The position numbers and the translations under genes were made by a program. This document shows positions 9,923-18,982 of a stretch of 60,489 bases of DNA, piece by piece. The notes beneath the pieces were generated by a model. That model worked only from the letters and a program-made list of their open reading frames with translations. It did not search any database and was not told where the DNA came from. Location: NCBI GenBank assembly GCA_022599915.1, contig JAHZLH010000002.1, forward strand, positions 1 to 60,489, given 5' to 3'. Within the stretch, counting starts at the first letter, position 1, and every line of letters starts with the position of its first letter. The DNA is from Actinomycetes bacterium. Lineage in GTDB: Bacteria > Actinomycetota > Actinomycetes > S36-B12 > GCA-2699445.

Positions 9923-10026
9923 GCAGCGATAACTGACACCGGTTTGAGCCCCACCTCACTCGACACCGGGCACCATACGTTTCGCGGCGCTGCGGGCAGC
10001 GTGACATCCGGGCTAGGCCGGCAGCA

Positions 10027-10032
10027 TAGAAT
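10027..10032 (+). promoter_or_regulatory. Putative -10 box (TAGAAT) for leaderless valS
   Basis: TAGAAT ends 8 nt before the valS ATG and no Shine-Dalgarno sequence lies in between, which fits a transcript starting at or next to the A of the start codon. Confidence 0.5.
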
Positions 10033-10040
10033 CAGGCACT

Positions 10041-12614
10041 ATGACCCACACCCTTTCTGACACTCAGGTCGCCATGCCCGATCGCCCCTCACTTGAAGGG
10101 CTAGAGGACAAGTGGGAAGCGAACTGGGAGCAGGAGCAGCTCTACCGGTTTGATCGCAGTCGCGACCGATCGCAGATCTACAGCATCGACACCCCGCCGC
10201 CGACGGTCAGCGGGTCGCTGCATGTGGGTCACGTGTTCTCCTACACGCACACCGACTGCATCGCGCGCTATCAGCGGATGCAAGGCAAAGCTGTGTTCTA
10301 CCCGATGGGGTGGGACGACAACGGCCTGCCCACGGAGCGTCGAGTGCAGAACTACTTCGGTGTCCGCTGCGACCCGAGCCTGCCCTACGACCCGGACTTC
10401 AGTCCGCCGGAAAAGCCCGACCCGAAACGGCAACTTCCAATCAGTCGCCGCAACTTCGTGCACCTGTGTGAGCAACTCACCGAAGAGGACGAGAAGGAGT
10501 TCGAGGCACTGTGGCGTCATCTGGGCATCAGCGTGGACTGGACCCAGACCTACCAAACGATCGACCGCAACGCTCGACTCACCTCGCAGTTGGCCTTCCT
10601 GCGCAACCTGGAACGAGGCGAGGCTTACCAGAGTGAAGCACCCACGCTGTGGGATATCACCTTCCGCACCGCTGTCGCCCAGGCAGAGTTAGAGGATCGC
10701 GAACGACCCGGCGCCTACCATCGAGTTTCCTTCCACCGCCCCGACGGTGAGCCGGTGTTCATCGAAACCACTCGCCCCGAACTGTTAGCAGCATGCGTTG
10801 CGCTGGTCGCGCATCCCGACGATGAGCGTTACCAAGGGTTGTTCGGCAGCACTGTCACCACTCCAGTGTTCGGTGTGGAGGTGCCGGTGGTGGCGCATCC
10901 TTTGGCAGACCCGGAAAAGGGCTCCGGCATCGCCATGATCTGTACCTTCGGCGACACCACCGACGTGACCTGGTGGCGGGAACTCGACTTGGACACCCGG
11001 CCGATCATTGGCTGGGACGGTCGGGTCTCACGCGAAGTGCCAAGTTGGATCACTGGTGAGGCCGCACAAACCGCCTACGAGAAGTTGGCGGGGGCCACTG
11101 TGTTCACCGCCCAAAAGAACATGGTGGAGTTGCTGCAAGAAAGCGGCGACCTACATGGTGAACCGCGACCGATCACCCACCCGGTGAAGTTCTTCGAAAA
11201 GGGCGAACGGCCGCTGGAGATCGTGACCACCCGGCAGTGGTACCTGCGCAACGGCGGCCGCGACGACGAGCTGCGCGAGCAGTTGATCCAGCGTGGTCGC
11301 GACCTGAACTGGCATCCAAACAACATGCGGGTCCGCTACGAGAACTGGGTGTCCGGACTCAACGGTGACTGGCTGATTTCCCGGCAACGTTTCTTCGGTG
11401 TGCCGATCCCGGTGTGGTACCGCCTCGATGACAGTGGCAACCCCGACTACGACCATCCGATCGCCCCCACCCGAGCTGAACTCCCGGTTGATCCGTCATC
11501 GGATTGTCCGGCCGGTTTCACCGAAGAACAACGCGGTGAGCCGGGCGGCTTCATCGGCGACCCCGACGTGATGGACACCTGGGCAACCTCCTCGCTCACC
11601 CCGCAGATCGCCGGTGGCTGGGCCACCGACGAGGACCTGTGGCAGCGGGTGGCGCCGATGGATTTGCGGCCACAGGCCCACGAGATCATCCGCACTTGGC
11701 TGTTCTCCACGGTGGTGCGCTCCCACTTGGAGGACGACCGGCTGCCCTGGTCGGATGCCGCCATCTCCGGATGGATTCTGGATCCAGACCGTAAGAAGAT
11801 GTCGAAGTCCAAAGGCAATGTAGTCACCCCGATGGGGTTGTTGGAGAAACATGGTTCTGACGCGGTGCGCTACTGGGCGGCCAGCGGCCGACCGGGCACC
11901 GACACCGCCTTCGATGAAGGCCAGATGAAGATTGGTCGCCGACTGGCGATCAAGCTTCTGAACGCGTCGCGGTTCGTGCTGTTGTCGGCACCCGAGCTGG
12001 TGGCGGCCGCTCCGACGCAGCCGCTGGATTTGGCGATGCTGGCTGGGCTGCGTGACGTCGTGGAACGCGCGACCGCTGAGTTGGACGGCTACAACTACAC
12101 CAAGGCGCTAGAGGCCACTGAGACCTTCTTTTGGACATTCTGTGACGACTATCTGGAGTTGGTGAAGCAGCGGGCCGGTGACGATCAGGATCCCGCTGCC
12201 CGCGACTCCGCTCGCGCAGCGCTACGAGAAGCGCTGGCGGTGCTGCTGCGTCTGTTCGCCCCGTTCCTGCCGTTTGTGACCGAAGAGGTATGGAGTTGGT
12301 GGCAAACAGGTTCGATTCACGCCCAGTCGTGGCCGACACCGGCGGAATTGCCGGGTGCTGAGGCTGGCGACGCGCAAACCCTGACCGACGTCGGCGTCGT
12401 GCTGAGCGGGATTCGGAAAGCCAAGAGCGAAGCGAAGGTGGGGATGCGCACGCCAGTGCTGCTGGCCAGTGTCACCGGCCGGGAAGCGACCTTGGACCGA
12501 GTGCGTTCCGCCAGCGACGATCTAGCCGCTGCTGGCCGGGTGGCGGAACTGAAGTTAACCGCCAGCGAGGCAGAGTTGTCGGTGGAGCAGGTGGATCTAG
12601 ATCTTGAGCCCTGA
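10041..12614 (+). CDS. valS: Valyl-tRNA synthetase
   Basis: Class I aminoacyl-tRNA synthetase that charges tRNA-Val and edits mischarged Thr. The 857 residues carry the HIGH-type motif HVGH at 61-64 after PPPTVSGSL, the CP1 editing domain in the middle, the KMSKS motif intact at 586-590 and a C-terminal anticodon-binding domain. The protein ends without the long coiled-coil arm of the E. coli enzyme, which fits the shorter form of this lineage. No T-box-like leader is visible. Downstream 198 bp hold no gene. Confidence 0.97.
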   Translation: MTHTLSDTQVAMPDRPSLEGLEDKWEANWEQEQLYRFDRSRDRSQIYSIDTPPPTVSGSLHVGHVFSYTHTDCIARYQRMQGKAVFYPMGWDDNGLPTERRVQNYFGVRCDPSLPYDPDFSPPEKPDPKRQLPISRRNFVHLCEQLTEEDEKEFEALWRHLGISVDWTQTYQTIDRNARLTSQLAFLRNLERGEAYQSEAPTLWDITFRTAVAQAELEDRERPGAYHRVSFHRPDGEPVFIETTRPELLAACVALVAHPDDERYQGLFGSTVTTPVFGVEVPVVAHPLADPEKGSGIAMICTFGDTTDVTWWRELDLDTRPIIGWDGRVSREVPSWITGEAAQTAYEKLAGATVFTAQKNMVELLQESGDLHGEPRPITHPVKFFEKGERPLEIVTTRQWYLRNGGRDDELREQLIQRGRDLNWHPNNMRVRYENWVSGLNGDWLISRQRFFGVPIPVWYRLDDSGNPDYDHPIAPTRAELPVDPSSDCPAGFTEEQRGEPGGFIGDPDVMDTWATSSLTPQIAGGWATDEDLWQRVAPMDLRPQAHEIIRTWLFSTVVRSHLEDDRLPWSDAAISGWILDPDRKKMSKSKGNVVTPMGLLEKHGSDAVRYWAASGRPGTDTAFDEGQMKIGRRLAIKLLNASRFVLLSAPELVAAAPTQPLDLAMLAGLRDVVERATAELDGYNYTKALEATETFFWTFCDDYLELVKQRAGDDQDPAARDSARAALREALAVLLRLFAPFLPFVTEEVWSWWQTGSIHAQSWPTPAELPGAEAGDAQTLTDVGVVLSGIRKAKSEAKVGMRTPVLLASVTGREATLDRVRSASDDLAAAGRVAELKLTASEAELSVEQVDLDLEP

Positions 12615-12812
12615 GCTGTTCCGGGACACCCCTTGATGAGCCGCTAACCCGGCGCAGAACCACTCGAACTGGGGTTTGTGGGCTGTCACGGGCTTTTCTG
12701 GCCTGCTGAATCAGGCGGCGGCGTGCGCCAAAGACCAAATTTGTTCAAGAATGTCGTAGCAGGCGCCGATCACTAGTGACACTATTTCAGTAGGCAGTGG
12801 ATAGGAGTCGCC

Positions 12813-13919
12813 ATGACTGAGTGGCAGCAAGGGACGCAGCAGCCCATGACCCCCGGAGCACAACCAGTTCCCGGTGCGCCCGTGGCCCAGCCGCAACCGG
12901 CCGCCTACCCGCAGCAGCCCGCCGCACAACCAGCCGCCTACCCGCAGCAACCTGCCACACAACCAGCCGCCTACCCGCAGCAACCCGCCGCCTACCCGCA
13001 GCAACCCGCCGCCTACCCGCAGCAGCCCGCCGCACAACCAGCCGCTGCCCAGCCCGAGCCTACGGTGGCTTACCCGGAACCCCCGGCCGGCTACTCACTG
13101 ACTCTGCCCGCCGAGCAGGCGGCACCCGCGGACCTGCCCGAGCCACCCCCCGGCTACACATTGACCCCACCGGATGCACAGCCCAAGCCTGGCGCCGCTT
13201 CAGCCATTCCACTGGCACGCGACATCAACAGCGTGAGCGTAGCGATCATGCCGGGAGTTCCGCTGCCGGATTGGATTGATCGCGGCCAACTGGCCGAGAT
13301 CCTGGCGCCAGCCCTCGACAACGCTCAGCAGTACCCGGTGGTTCATCCCGTTCCTGGCTTCCAGACCGCCGACGGTGGCGTCACTGCCGGCACTGGTCTG
13401 CCGCTGCCCAACCCGGCGCAGCGCAACGAGCACCCGATGGGTCCAGTGACCTGGGGCGCCCCTGCACCTGCTACACAGCCACAGCCGATGTCGGCCGCGG
13501 CCCCAGCAGCAGCCGTTGCTGCACCAGTTGGCCCACCCGCTGTGGAGCAGTTCGATTGGCTGTTGCAGCCAGAGAGTCCCAGCTACCAGCGGATCCCCGA
13601 CTACGCGCCACCCCCCGGGATGCCCGCCGTACCGGTGCCTCCTGCGGGCTACTACCTGCCGGCCGCGACACCTGGCGCAGCCGTGGACTCACAGACCCCC
13701 ATTACTGCACCTCCTGCGGGCTATTACCTGCCAACAGCAGCCGCTGCGGGCATGGGTGATTCCGAGGTCCCGGTACCGCCGCCGCCGGAAGGCTTCTACA
13801 TCGCGGCTGAGGTGAATCCGAGTGTACCGATGGGTACTCCGATTCCGCCGCCACCGGAGGGCTACTACGTTCCCGACACCTACCCCGCTGGCGAGTTCGT
13901 CGGCGCTGGCTCTCGCTGA
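12813..13919 (+). CDS. Proline-rich repeat protein with PPxGY-type motifs, function unknown
   Basis: I do not recognise a family. The 368-residue protein starts at an ATG with a clear AGGAG eight bases upstream, has no signal peptide and no membrane span. Residues about 29-78 are five AYPQQPA repeats. After that come six looser repeats: PPAGYSL, PPPGYTL, PPAGYYL, PPAGYYL, PPEGFYI, PPEGYYV, the last at the C-terminus. Between them lies a more ordinary, possibly folded region (about 130-240) with VAIMPGVPLPDWI. The pattern suggests a disordered scaffold or a ligand for proline/aromatic-binding domains; this is inference. A 10-bp palindrome (TCACTAGTGA, 12770-12779) lies upstream. It converges on clpX. 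Confidence 0.8.
   Translation: MTEWQQGTQQPMTPGAQPVPGAPVAQPQPAAYPQQPAAQPAAYPQQPATQPAAYPQQPAAYPQQPAAYPQQPAAQPAAAQPEPTVAYPEPPAGYSLTLPAEQAAPADLPEPPPGYTLTPPDAQPKPGAASAIPLARDINSVSVAIMPGVPLPDWIDRGQLAEILAPALDNAQQYPVVHPVPGFQTADGGVTAGTGLPLPNPAQRNEHPMGPVTWGAPAPATQPQPMSAAAPAAAVAAPVGPPAVEQFDWLLQPESPSYQRIPDYAPPPGMPAVPVPPAGYYLPAATPGAAVDSQTPITAPPAGYYLPTAAAAGMGDSEVPVPPPPEGFYIAAEVNPSVPMGTPIPPPPEGYYVPDTYPAGEFVGAGSR
12901..13043 (+). repeat. In-gene tandem repeats encoding AYPQQPA units
   Basis: Five near-identical copies of a block beginning GCCTACCCGCAGCA start at 12903, 12936, 12969, 12990 and 13011, so the period is first 33 bp and then 21 bp (33 = 21 + an extra AQPA-coding 12). The near-identity at silent positions suggests recent slippage or recombination; copy number may vary between strains. 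Confidence 0.85.
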
Positions 13920-14088
13920 TCCGATCTCGGATTCGTAACCACCCCCAGTAGGGCGATGTAGCCGAAAATACTGCGCCTACCGTGAGCGTTACTGGGTGCG
14001 GCCACGTGGCCATGGGGATTGGGTCCTGGGATTTCTACACCCCAGGGCTGGTTGCTTTCGGACTCGCCTGATCAGGCTGACAGCCGAC

Positions 14089-15390
14089 TCACGCGGTAGC
14101 GCTCTCCCCCGAATCGGCATCGCGCTTGCGCCGCGGCGTAATCTCCCGCGGCTGAATCACCGGAGTCTCCCGCTCCAACACCGTCTTCTCGGTAATCACG
14201 ACTTTGGCGATGTCCTTACGGCTGGGAACGTCGTACATGACGTGCAGCAGGATGTCTTCCAGGATGGAACGCAAACCGCGAGCACCCGTTCCTCGCTCGA
14301 TTGCTAGGTCAGCAATGGCCTGCAGAGCATTGGTATCGAAGTCCAGTTCCACGCCGTCGAGTTCAAACAGTCGCTGGTACTGCTTGGTGAGTGCGTTGCG
14401 GGGCTCGGTGAGCACCTGAACCAACGCTTCTTGGTCCAGCGCGCTGACCGAGGTGGTAACCGGTATCCGTCCGATGAACTCGGGGATGAGCCCGAATCGC
14501 AACAGATCTTCTGGCATCACCTGACTGAAGACATCAGCCTCATTTGCCTCTTCTTCTTGCTCAGCCAACTGATGGTGGGTGAAACCGATCGGCTTGGAAC
14601 CGATGCGGGACTCAATCACCTGATCCAGACCAGCAAAGGCGCCACCGACAATGAACAGAACATTGGTGGTGTCGATCTGAATGAACTCTTGGTGGGGGTG
14701 TTTGCGACCACCTTGCGGCGGAACCGATGCCTGGGTGCCTTCCATGATCTTCAGCAACGCCTGCTGCACACCTTCGCCCGACACATCCCGGGTGATCGAG
14801 GGATTCTCGCTCTTGCGAGCGATCTTGTCGATCTCGTCGATGTAGATGATGCCTGACTCGGCCTTCTTGACGTCGTAGTCAGCAGCCTGGATGAGCTTCA
14901 GCAGAATGTTCTCAACATCCTCGCCGACATAGCCCGCCTCGGTCAGCGCGGTCGCGTCCGCAATGGCAAACGGAACGTTGAGTCGCCGAGCCAGCGTTTG
15001 CGCCAACAGCGTCTTGCCGGAACCCGTCGGCCCCAGCAGGAGGACGTTGGACTTCGCCAACTCCACTGACTCATCCCGGGGTCGCTCCCGGTCACTGTTC
15101 TGCAGCCGCTTGTAGTGGTTGTAGACCGCCACCGACAACGTCTTCTTGGCGTTGTCTTGCCCAATCACGTATTGATCGAGGAAATCGAACAGATCGCGAG
15201 GCTTGGGCAAGTCCTCCATCGAGGCACCAGCGGTCTCGGTGAGCTCCTCTTCGATGATCTCGTTGCACAGATCAATGCACTCATCGCAGATGTAGACGCC
15301 AGGGCCAGCGATCAGTTTCTTAACCTGCTTTTGGCTCTTGCCACAGAAGGAGCACTTCAGCAGATCACCGCCATCGCCTACACGAGCCAC
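14089..15390 (-). CDS. clpX: ATP-dependent protease ATPase subunit ClpX
   Basis: AAA+ unfoldase that recognises tagged proteins and threads them into ClpP. The 433 residues begin with a C4 zinc-binding domain (Cys13, Cys16, Cys35, Cys38), then Walker A GPTGSGKT (120-127), Walker [11 protein letters not shown], and the ClpP-docking loop with IGF (SKPIGFTHH). The Lys/Arg/Glu-rich tail after [10 protein letters not shown] is normal. It lies 156 bp after clpP2, and it may have its own promoter there. A 12-bp palindrome (GCCTGATCAGGC, 14066-14077) follows the stop but lacks a T-run. Confidence 0.97.
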   Translation of the reverse strand: MARVGDGGDLLKCSFCGKSQKQVKKLIAGPGVYICDECIDLCNEIIEEELTETAGASMEDLPKPRDLFDFLDQYVIGQDNAKKTLSVAVYNHYKRLQNSDRERPRDESVELAKSNVLLLGPTGSGKTLLAQTLARRLNVPFAIADATALTEAGYVGEDVENILLKLIQAADYDVKKAESGIIYIDEIDKIARKSENPSITRDVSGEGVQQALLKIMEGTQASVPPQGGRKHPHQEFIQIDTTNVLFIVGGAFAGLDQVIESRIGSKPIGFTHHQLAEQEEEANEADVFSQVMPEDLLRFGLIPEFIGRIPVTTSVSALDQEALVQVLTEPRNALTKQYQRLFELDGVELDFDTNALQAIADLAIERGTGARGLRSILEDILLHVMYDVPSRKDIAKVVITEKTVLERETPVIQPREITPRRKRDADSGESATA

Positions 15391-15546
15391 TGCCGCCTCC
15401 CTCCTGCGTCGGACCCACTGTCGGGACCGACATCCCTAATGACATCCAGAAATCCTCTGGAAGTCCCAACGGGAATAGTCTGCCACGCATTCCCGAACTA
15501 CGACGTTTAGAGTCGGCGCGGTTTGCCTTCGTGATGGGAACGCAAC

Positions 15547-16176
15547 CTAGCTAGGAGCGCCCGTCGGCTCCGCCTTACGGGAACTGATCACCTGGTCCAC
15601 GAGGCCGTACTCCTTGGCATCGGCCGCGGTCAGAATCTTGTCCCGCTCGATGTCGCCACGGACCTGTTCCGCAGTGCGCCCGGTGTGGTGGGCCAAAATG
15701 CCCTCCATCTCGGAACGCATCCGCAGAATCTCGTTCGCCTGAATCTCGATATCGGAGCCCTGCCCCTGACCCTCGGAATAGGGCTGGTGGATCAGGATCC
15801 GGGCGTGGGGCAAGGCAAACCGCTTTCCGGGCGTTCCGGCCGCTAAGAGGACGGCAGCCGCGGAAGCCGCTTGGCCCAGACACACGGTCTGGATCTGTGG
15901 CTTGACGAACTGCATGGTGTCGTAGATCGCCGTCATCGCGGTGTAGGAGCCACCGGGTGAGTTGATGTAGATGGAGATATCACGGTCGCTGTCCATTTGC
16001 TCTAGGCAGAGCAACTGCGCCATCACGTCGTCGGCGGAGGCATCATCAATCTGTACCCCGAGGAAGATGATTCGTTCCTCGAACAGTTTGGTGTAGGGAT
16101 TGTGCTGCCGCTCGATGCCGCCAGAGCCGCGCTCACGGAACTCCGGCAGGATGTAGCGTCCGGTTATGGTGCTCAT
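15547..16176 (-). CDS. clpP2: ClpP2, ATP-dependent Clp protease proteolytic subunit
   Basis: Serine protease ring subunit. The 209 residues carry the active site Ser105 in [14 protein letters not shown], His130 in HARILIHQP, and an Asp near 179 in IERDK. The INSPGGS handle is present. It overlaps the clpP1 stop by 4 bp, so both subunits are made together, which fits the mixed ClpP1P2 complex of actinobacteria. Which ring docks ClpX cannot be read from this sequence alone. Confidence 0.95.
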   Translation of the reverse strand: MSTITGRYILPEFRERGSGGIERQHNPYTKLFEERIIFLGVQIDDASADDVMAQLLCLEQMDSDRDISIYINSPGGSYTAMTAIYDTMQFVKPQIQTVCLGQAASAAAVLLAAGTPGKRFALPHARILIHQPYSEGQGQGSDIEIQANEILRMRSEMEGILAHHTGRTAEQVRGDIERDKILTAADAKEYGLVDQVISSRKAEPTGAPS

Positions 16177-16808
16177 GCGGTGCCGCCCTCTCCGGTGACG
16201 TCACTGGCGCTGGCCACTACTTGGTCAACGAATCCGTAATCTTTGGCCTCGTCGGCGGTGAACCACCGGTCCCGGTCAGAGTCGGCCTCGATAGCGTCGA
16301 GATTTTGACCGGTGTGCTCAGCGATGAGTTCAGCCATCTTTTTCTTGGTGTAGAGCATCTGCTCCGCCTGAATCTTGATGTCCGACGCAGTACCGCCGAT
16401 GCCACCCGAGGGCTGGTGCATCATGATCCGCGCATGGGGCAAGGCGTAGCGCTTGCCAGGCGCCCCGGCGCACAGCAGGAACTGACCCATGGAGGCAGCG
16501 AGCCCCATGCCGACAGTTGCCACGTCGTTGCGGACGTACTGCATAGTGTCGTAGATCGCCATGCCGGCAGACACTGAGCCACCAGGCGAGTTGATATACA
16601 AGAAAATGTCCCGCTCGGAATCCTCCGCCGCCAACAGCAGAATCTGTGCGGCGATGGTGTTGGCCATCTGATCCTCAACAACCGAGCCGAGGAAAATGAT
16701 CCGCTCCTTGAGCAGTCGCTGATAGATGCCTTCGTCAAGCCCCAAACCACCTGGTTCCCGACCGCGGGAATCAGGCAACTCCGGCCCGAATGCGCCATGC
16801 CCGTTCAA
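16173..16808 (-). CDS. clpP1: ClpP1, ATP-dependent Clp protease proteolytic subunit
   Basis: First subunit of the ClpP1P2 pair. The 211 residues include Ser106 (GLAASMGQF), His131 (HARIMMHQP) and Asp180 (SDRDRW), so the triad is complete. The start is a TTG at 16808: it has GGAGG five bases upstream, and no ATG/GTG is better placed, so the unusual codon is probably real. The N-terminal ~22 residues would be a propeptide/axial-loop region, as in other ClpP. Confidence 0.95.
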   Translation of the reverse strand: MNGHGAFGPELPDSRGREPGGLGLDEGIYQRLLKERIIFLGSVVEDQMANTIAAQILLLAAEDSERDIFLYINSPGGSVSAGMAIYDTMQYVRNDVATVGMGLAASMGQFLLCAGAPGKRYALPHARIMMHQPSGGIGGTASDIKIQAEQMLYTKKKMAELIAEHTGQNLDAIEADSDRDRWFTADEAKDYGFVDQVVASASDVTGEGGTA

Positions 16809-17130
16809 GCTGGCCTCCGATCAATAGCGTCGTGGTCTGTAGAACAGTAACGCTATTGCCGCGAGTTCATTGCCGACGCTCCCCCCGTTTCGCGCTGGGC
16901 ACAATCTGATCCGCAAAATCGGTCCGAGTTGGCGTGGGGACACACTGGGACCGCCTGGGTGGTTCTGTCGGGCAGCGGATTGACCGTAGCGATTTCGCTC
17001 GGGTCGAAGTTGTCAAAGTGGCGGGCAGCAGCGACCCACGAGATGGGGTCGTGTCCGATCACTGCGGTTGGCGCTCGTCATCGCTGATAGCGAGCACCAG
17101 CGCTACCCAACGGCGCTAGCCGGATGCGGG
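16809..17130. other. 322-bp gap between tig and clpP1
   Basis: No gene is supported here. It must hold the promoter region of clpP1-clpP2 on the minus strand. I looked for a ClgR-type operator (GTTCGC...GCGAAC) and did not see a convincing one. No terminator hairpin for tig is visible. Confidence 0.5.
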
Positions 17131-18489
17131 TTATTTGTCCTCGTCCTCGGCGTCTGCATCAACTTCGTCGTCAGCGTCAACAGCCACGTCATCGTCGGTC
17201 TCCTCGTCGGCCGACCTAGGATCCAACTGGCTGATATCGATCTTTTCGCCGTTGGTGTCAACGATGTTGGCCTCTTGCAGTACGAATGCCATAGCTTTGC
17301 TGCGGCGAACCTCCGCCACCGCCATGGGCACCTGCCCTGCCTCAACCAACGCCTGCGCCAACTGATCCGGATTCATGCCATACCGGGGAGCCTGCATGAC
17401 CAGCCATTGGCTCAGTTCAGCCTCGCCAACAGCCAGATCTTCCTCGTCAGCGATGCCGTCCATCAGGAACTGCATCTTTAATGCCTCACGGGCGTTGGCC
17501 TCAACTTCAGCGCGGTGATTGTCATCGTCGCCACCAGGGTGGTCTTCATGATCCTCGAAGTGCGAGTCCACTTCGGCCTGCACGATTCCCTCCGGCACCG
17601 ACACCTCGAAGGCTGCTAGCAAGTCCTCCTGCAGCTTGGCTCGCGCCGCGGCACCGCGGTCGGCCAGCAACGAACGCTGCAGTTGCTCCTGCAAGCCGCC
17701 ACGCAGTTCATCGAGGGTGTCGAACTCACTGGCCATCATGGCTAGTTCATCGTCCAGCGGCGGAAGCACCTTCTCACGTACTGCCTTGACCGCCACCTTG
17801 ACCGTAAGCGGCTTACCCTCGTACTCCCCGAACTCGGGGGTGAAGGTGAACTCGGAGTCGTCACCAGCAGACTTGCCAGTGACTGCATCGTCGAGGCCGG
17901 GGAGGACGCCGTCTTTGCCGATTTCGTAGGACATGGCTTGCGCGGACAGATCGTCGATCTGCTCACCCTCGAACTCGCCAGCGATGTCGATGAGGAGCAC
18001 GTCGCCTTCTGCGGCGGCCCGATCCACCTCGTTGAAGGATCCGAACCGCGAGCGCAGGTTGTCCAACTCCTCGGCGATGTTCTCGTCGGTGACCTCCAGC
18101 GGATCGACCTCGACCTGCAGCCCCTTGTACTCGGGGAGTTCGAATTCCGGCCGGATATCGACCTCAGCGACGAACGCGATCTTTTCGCCATCTTCGATCT
18201 CGGTGACCTCGACCTGTGGCTGACCCAACGGCACGATTTCCGCCTCGCGGATCGCCTCCTCATAGGCCTCGGGGACTGCGCTGTTGACGACGTCTTCCAA
18301 CACGGCCCCGCGGCCGATGCGCTGATCAATGATTTGCTGCGGCACCTTGCCCTGACGGAAGCCCGGAATCTGCACCTGCTGGGAAATGCGCTGGTAGGCG
18401 TCGTCCAAAGCGTCGGTGAGATCCTCGAACGGAATCTCGACGGACAATTTGACGCGGGTATCGGACAACTTCTCGACGTCGCTTTTCAC
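17131..18489 (-). CDS. tig: Trigger factor, ribosome-associated chaperone/PPIase
   Basis: Binds at the ribosome exit tunnel and shields nascent chains. The 452-residue protein has the ribosome-docking signature GFRQGKVP (E. coli has GFRKGKVP), an FKBP-type PPIase domain starting near GDVLLIDIAGEFEGE, and the helical C-terminal arms. The C-terminus is a strongly acidic tail of about 30 residues (Asp/Glu/Ala), a common actinobacterial addition. GTG 18489 is chosen because AGGAGA lies four bases upstream; an in-frame GTG at 18501 would overlap this SD. Neighbouring clpP1-clpP2-clpX is the classical order. Confidence 0.96.
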   Translation of the reverse strand: MKSDVEKLSDTRVKLSVEIPFEDLTDALDDAYQRISQQVQIPGFRQGKVPQQIIDQRIGRGAVLEDVVNSAVPEAYEEAIREAEIVPLGQPQVEVTEIEDGEKIAFVAEVDIRPEFELPEYKGLQVEVDPLEVTDENIAEELDNLRSRFGSFNEVDRAAAEGDVLLIDIAGEFEGEQIDDLSAQAMSYEIGKDGVLPGLDDAVTGKSAGDDSEFTFTPEFGEYEGKPLTVKVAVKAVREKVLPPLDDELAMMASEFDTLDELRGGLQEQLQRSLLADRGAAARAKLQEDLLAAFEVSVPEGIVQAEVDSHFEDHEDHPGGDDDNHRAEVEANAREALKMQFLMDGIADEEDLAVGEAELSQWLVMQAPRYGMNPDQLAQALVEAGQVPMAVAEVRRSKAMAFVLQEANIVDTNGEKIDISQLDPRSADEETDDDVAVDADDEVDADAEDEDK

Positions 18490-18517
18490 GGGTCTCCTCA
18501 CTCAGGTGCCGGTGTAG

Positions 18518-18590
18518 TCGGGGCGGGGAGATTCGAACTCCCGATCTCCTGCTCCCAAAGCAGGCGCGCTAGCCACTACGCTACGCCCCG
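18518..18590 (-). tRNA. tRNA-Pro (anticodon TGG)
   Basis: The minus strand folds as a cloverleaf: acceptor CGGGGCG pairing with CGCCCCG, D-arm GCGTAGTGGCTAGCGC, anticodon stem CCTGC/GCAGG around loop TTTGGGA (anticodon TGG), and T-loop TTCGAAT. The discriminator base is A and CCA is not encoded. Confidence 0.95.
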
Positions 18591-18600
18591 GCGGTGTTCT

Positions 18601-18606
18601 AGTGTA
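18601..18606 (-). promoter_or_regulatory. Putative -10 box of tRNA-Pro
   Basis: TACACT on the minus strand lies 10 nt before the mature 5' end. The same hexamer serves tRNA-Gly on the other strand. No clear -35. Confidence 0.45.
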
Positions 18607-18641
18607 CGGGCGGCCAACGCGGCCCATGTTCGGCGTATGGC

Positions 18642-18647
18642 TACACT
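18642..18647 (+). promoter_or_regulatory. Putative -10 box of tRNA-Gly
   Basis: TACACT lies 12 nt before the mature 5' end of the tRNA, a sensible distance for transcription start plus a short leader removed by RNase P. Confidence 0.45.
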
Positions 18648-18659
18648 GCTAGAGGTTCC

Positions 18660-18733
18660 GCGGGTGTAGCTCAATGGTAGAGCCTCAGCCTTCCAAGCTG
18701 ATAGTGCGGGTTCGATCCCCGTCACCCGCTCCA
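18660..18733 (+). tRNA. tRNA-Gly (anticodon TCC), CCA encoded
   Basis: Acceptor GCGGGTG pairs with CACCCGC, D-arm GCTCAATGGTAGAGC, anticodon stem TCAGC/GCTGA around loop CTTCCAA (anticodon TCC), T-loop TTCGATC, and an encoded 3' CCA at 18731-18733. A strong terminator follows at once. Its last 16 bases before the final A are repeated at 18830-18845. Confidence 0.96.
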
Positions 18734-18740
18734 AACAAAA

Positions 18741-18772
18741 ACGCCCCCGCTGTGCTCGGGGGCGTTTTTTTT
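18741..18772 (+). terminator. Rho-independent terminator of tRNA-Gly
   Basis: ACGCCCCCG pairs with CGGGGGCGT (9 bp) around a short loop, followed by eight Ts. It is the clearest intrinsic terminator in the window. Confidence 0.93.
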
Positions 18773-18829
18773 GGGCTGAATTGGCTGCCGGGGATCGGGA
18801 GGAGCAACGCCGTCAGGCGTTTCGACGGC

Positions 18830-18845
18830 CCCCGTCACCCGCTCC
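18830..18845 (+). repeat. Direct repeat of the tRNA-Gly 3' end (att-like)
   Basis: CCCCGTCACCCGCTCC occurs at 18717-18732 inside tRNA-Gly and exactly again here; upstream the match weakens to TTCGA followed by a 2-nt offset. Only the 3' end is copied: the rest of a cloverleaf is absent. This is the pattern left by site-specific integration into a tRNA gene, although no integrase is present in the window. Confidence 0.6.
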
Positions 18846-18982
18846 GGAGTTGGGCAGCGAGACGTCCACTTACTGGGTACAGCTGTCGAGGCGGCACCCG
18901 CAGGAGACAGTGAATCCCACAGGCAGCACAATCTGGCTATGCGCCTGGTAGCCGCCCCACGCCACCTGTCCAGGAGAAGCCC

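Noticed and set aside
12711-13037. Minus-strand frame full of LLRVGG repeats
   Set aside because: It is the antisense of the AYPQQPA repeats, and the plus frame has an SD and a full-length product.
12901-13043. CRISPR-like repeats
   Set aside because: Units are in frame with a coding sequence and have no unique spacers.
14066-14077. GCCTGATCAGGC palindrome after clpX as a terminator
   Set aside because: Only 4-bp stem once a loop is left, and no T-run in the clpX direction.
18780-18845. Second, degenerate tRNA-Gly gene
   Set aside because: Only the 3' 16 bases match; D-arm and anticodon arm are missing, so it is a direct repeat, not a tRNA relic with structure.
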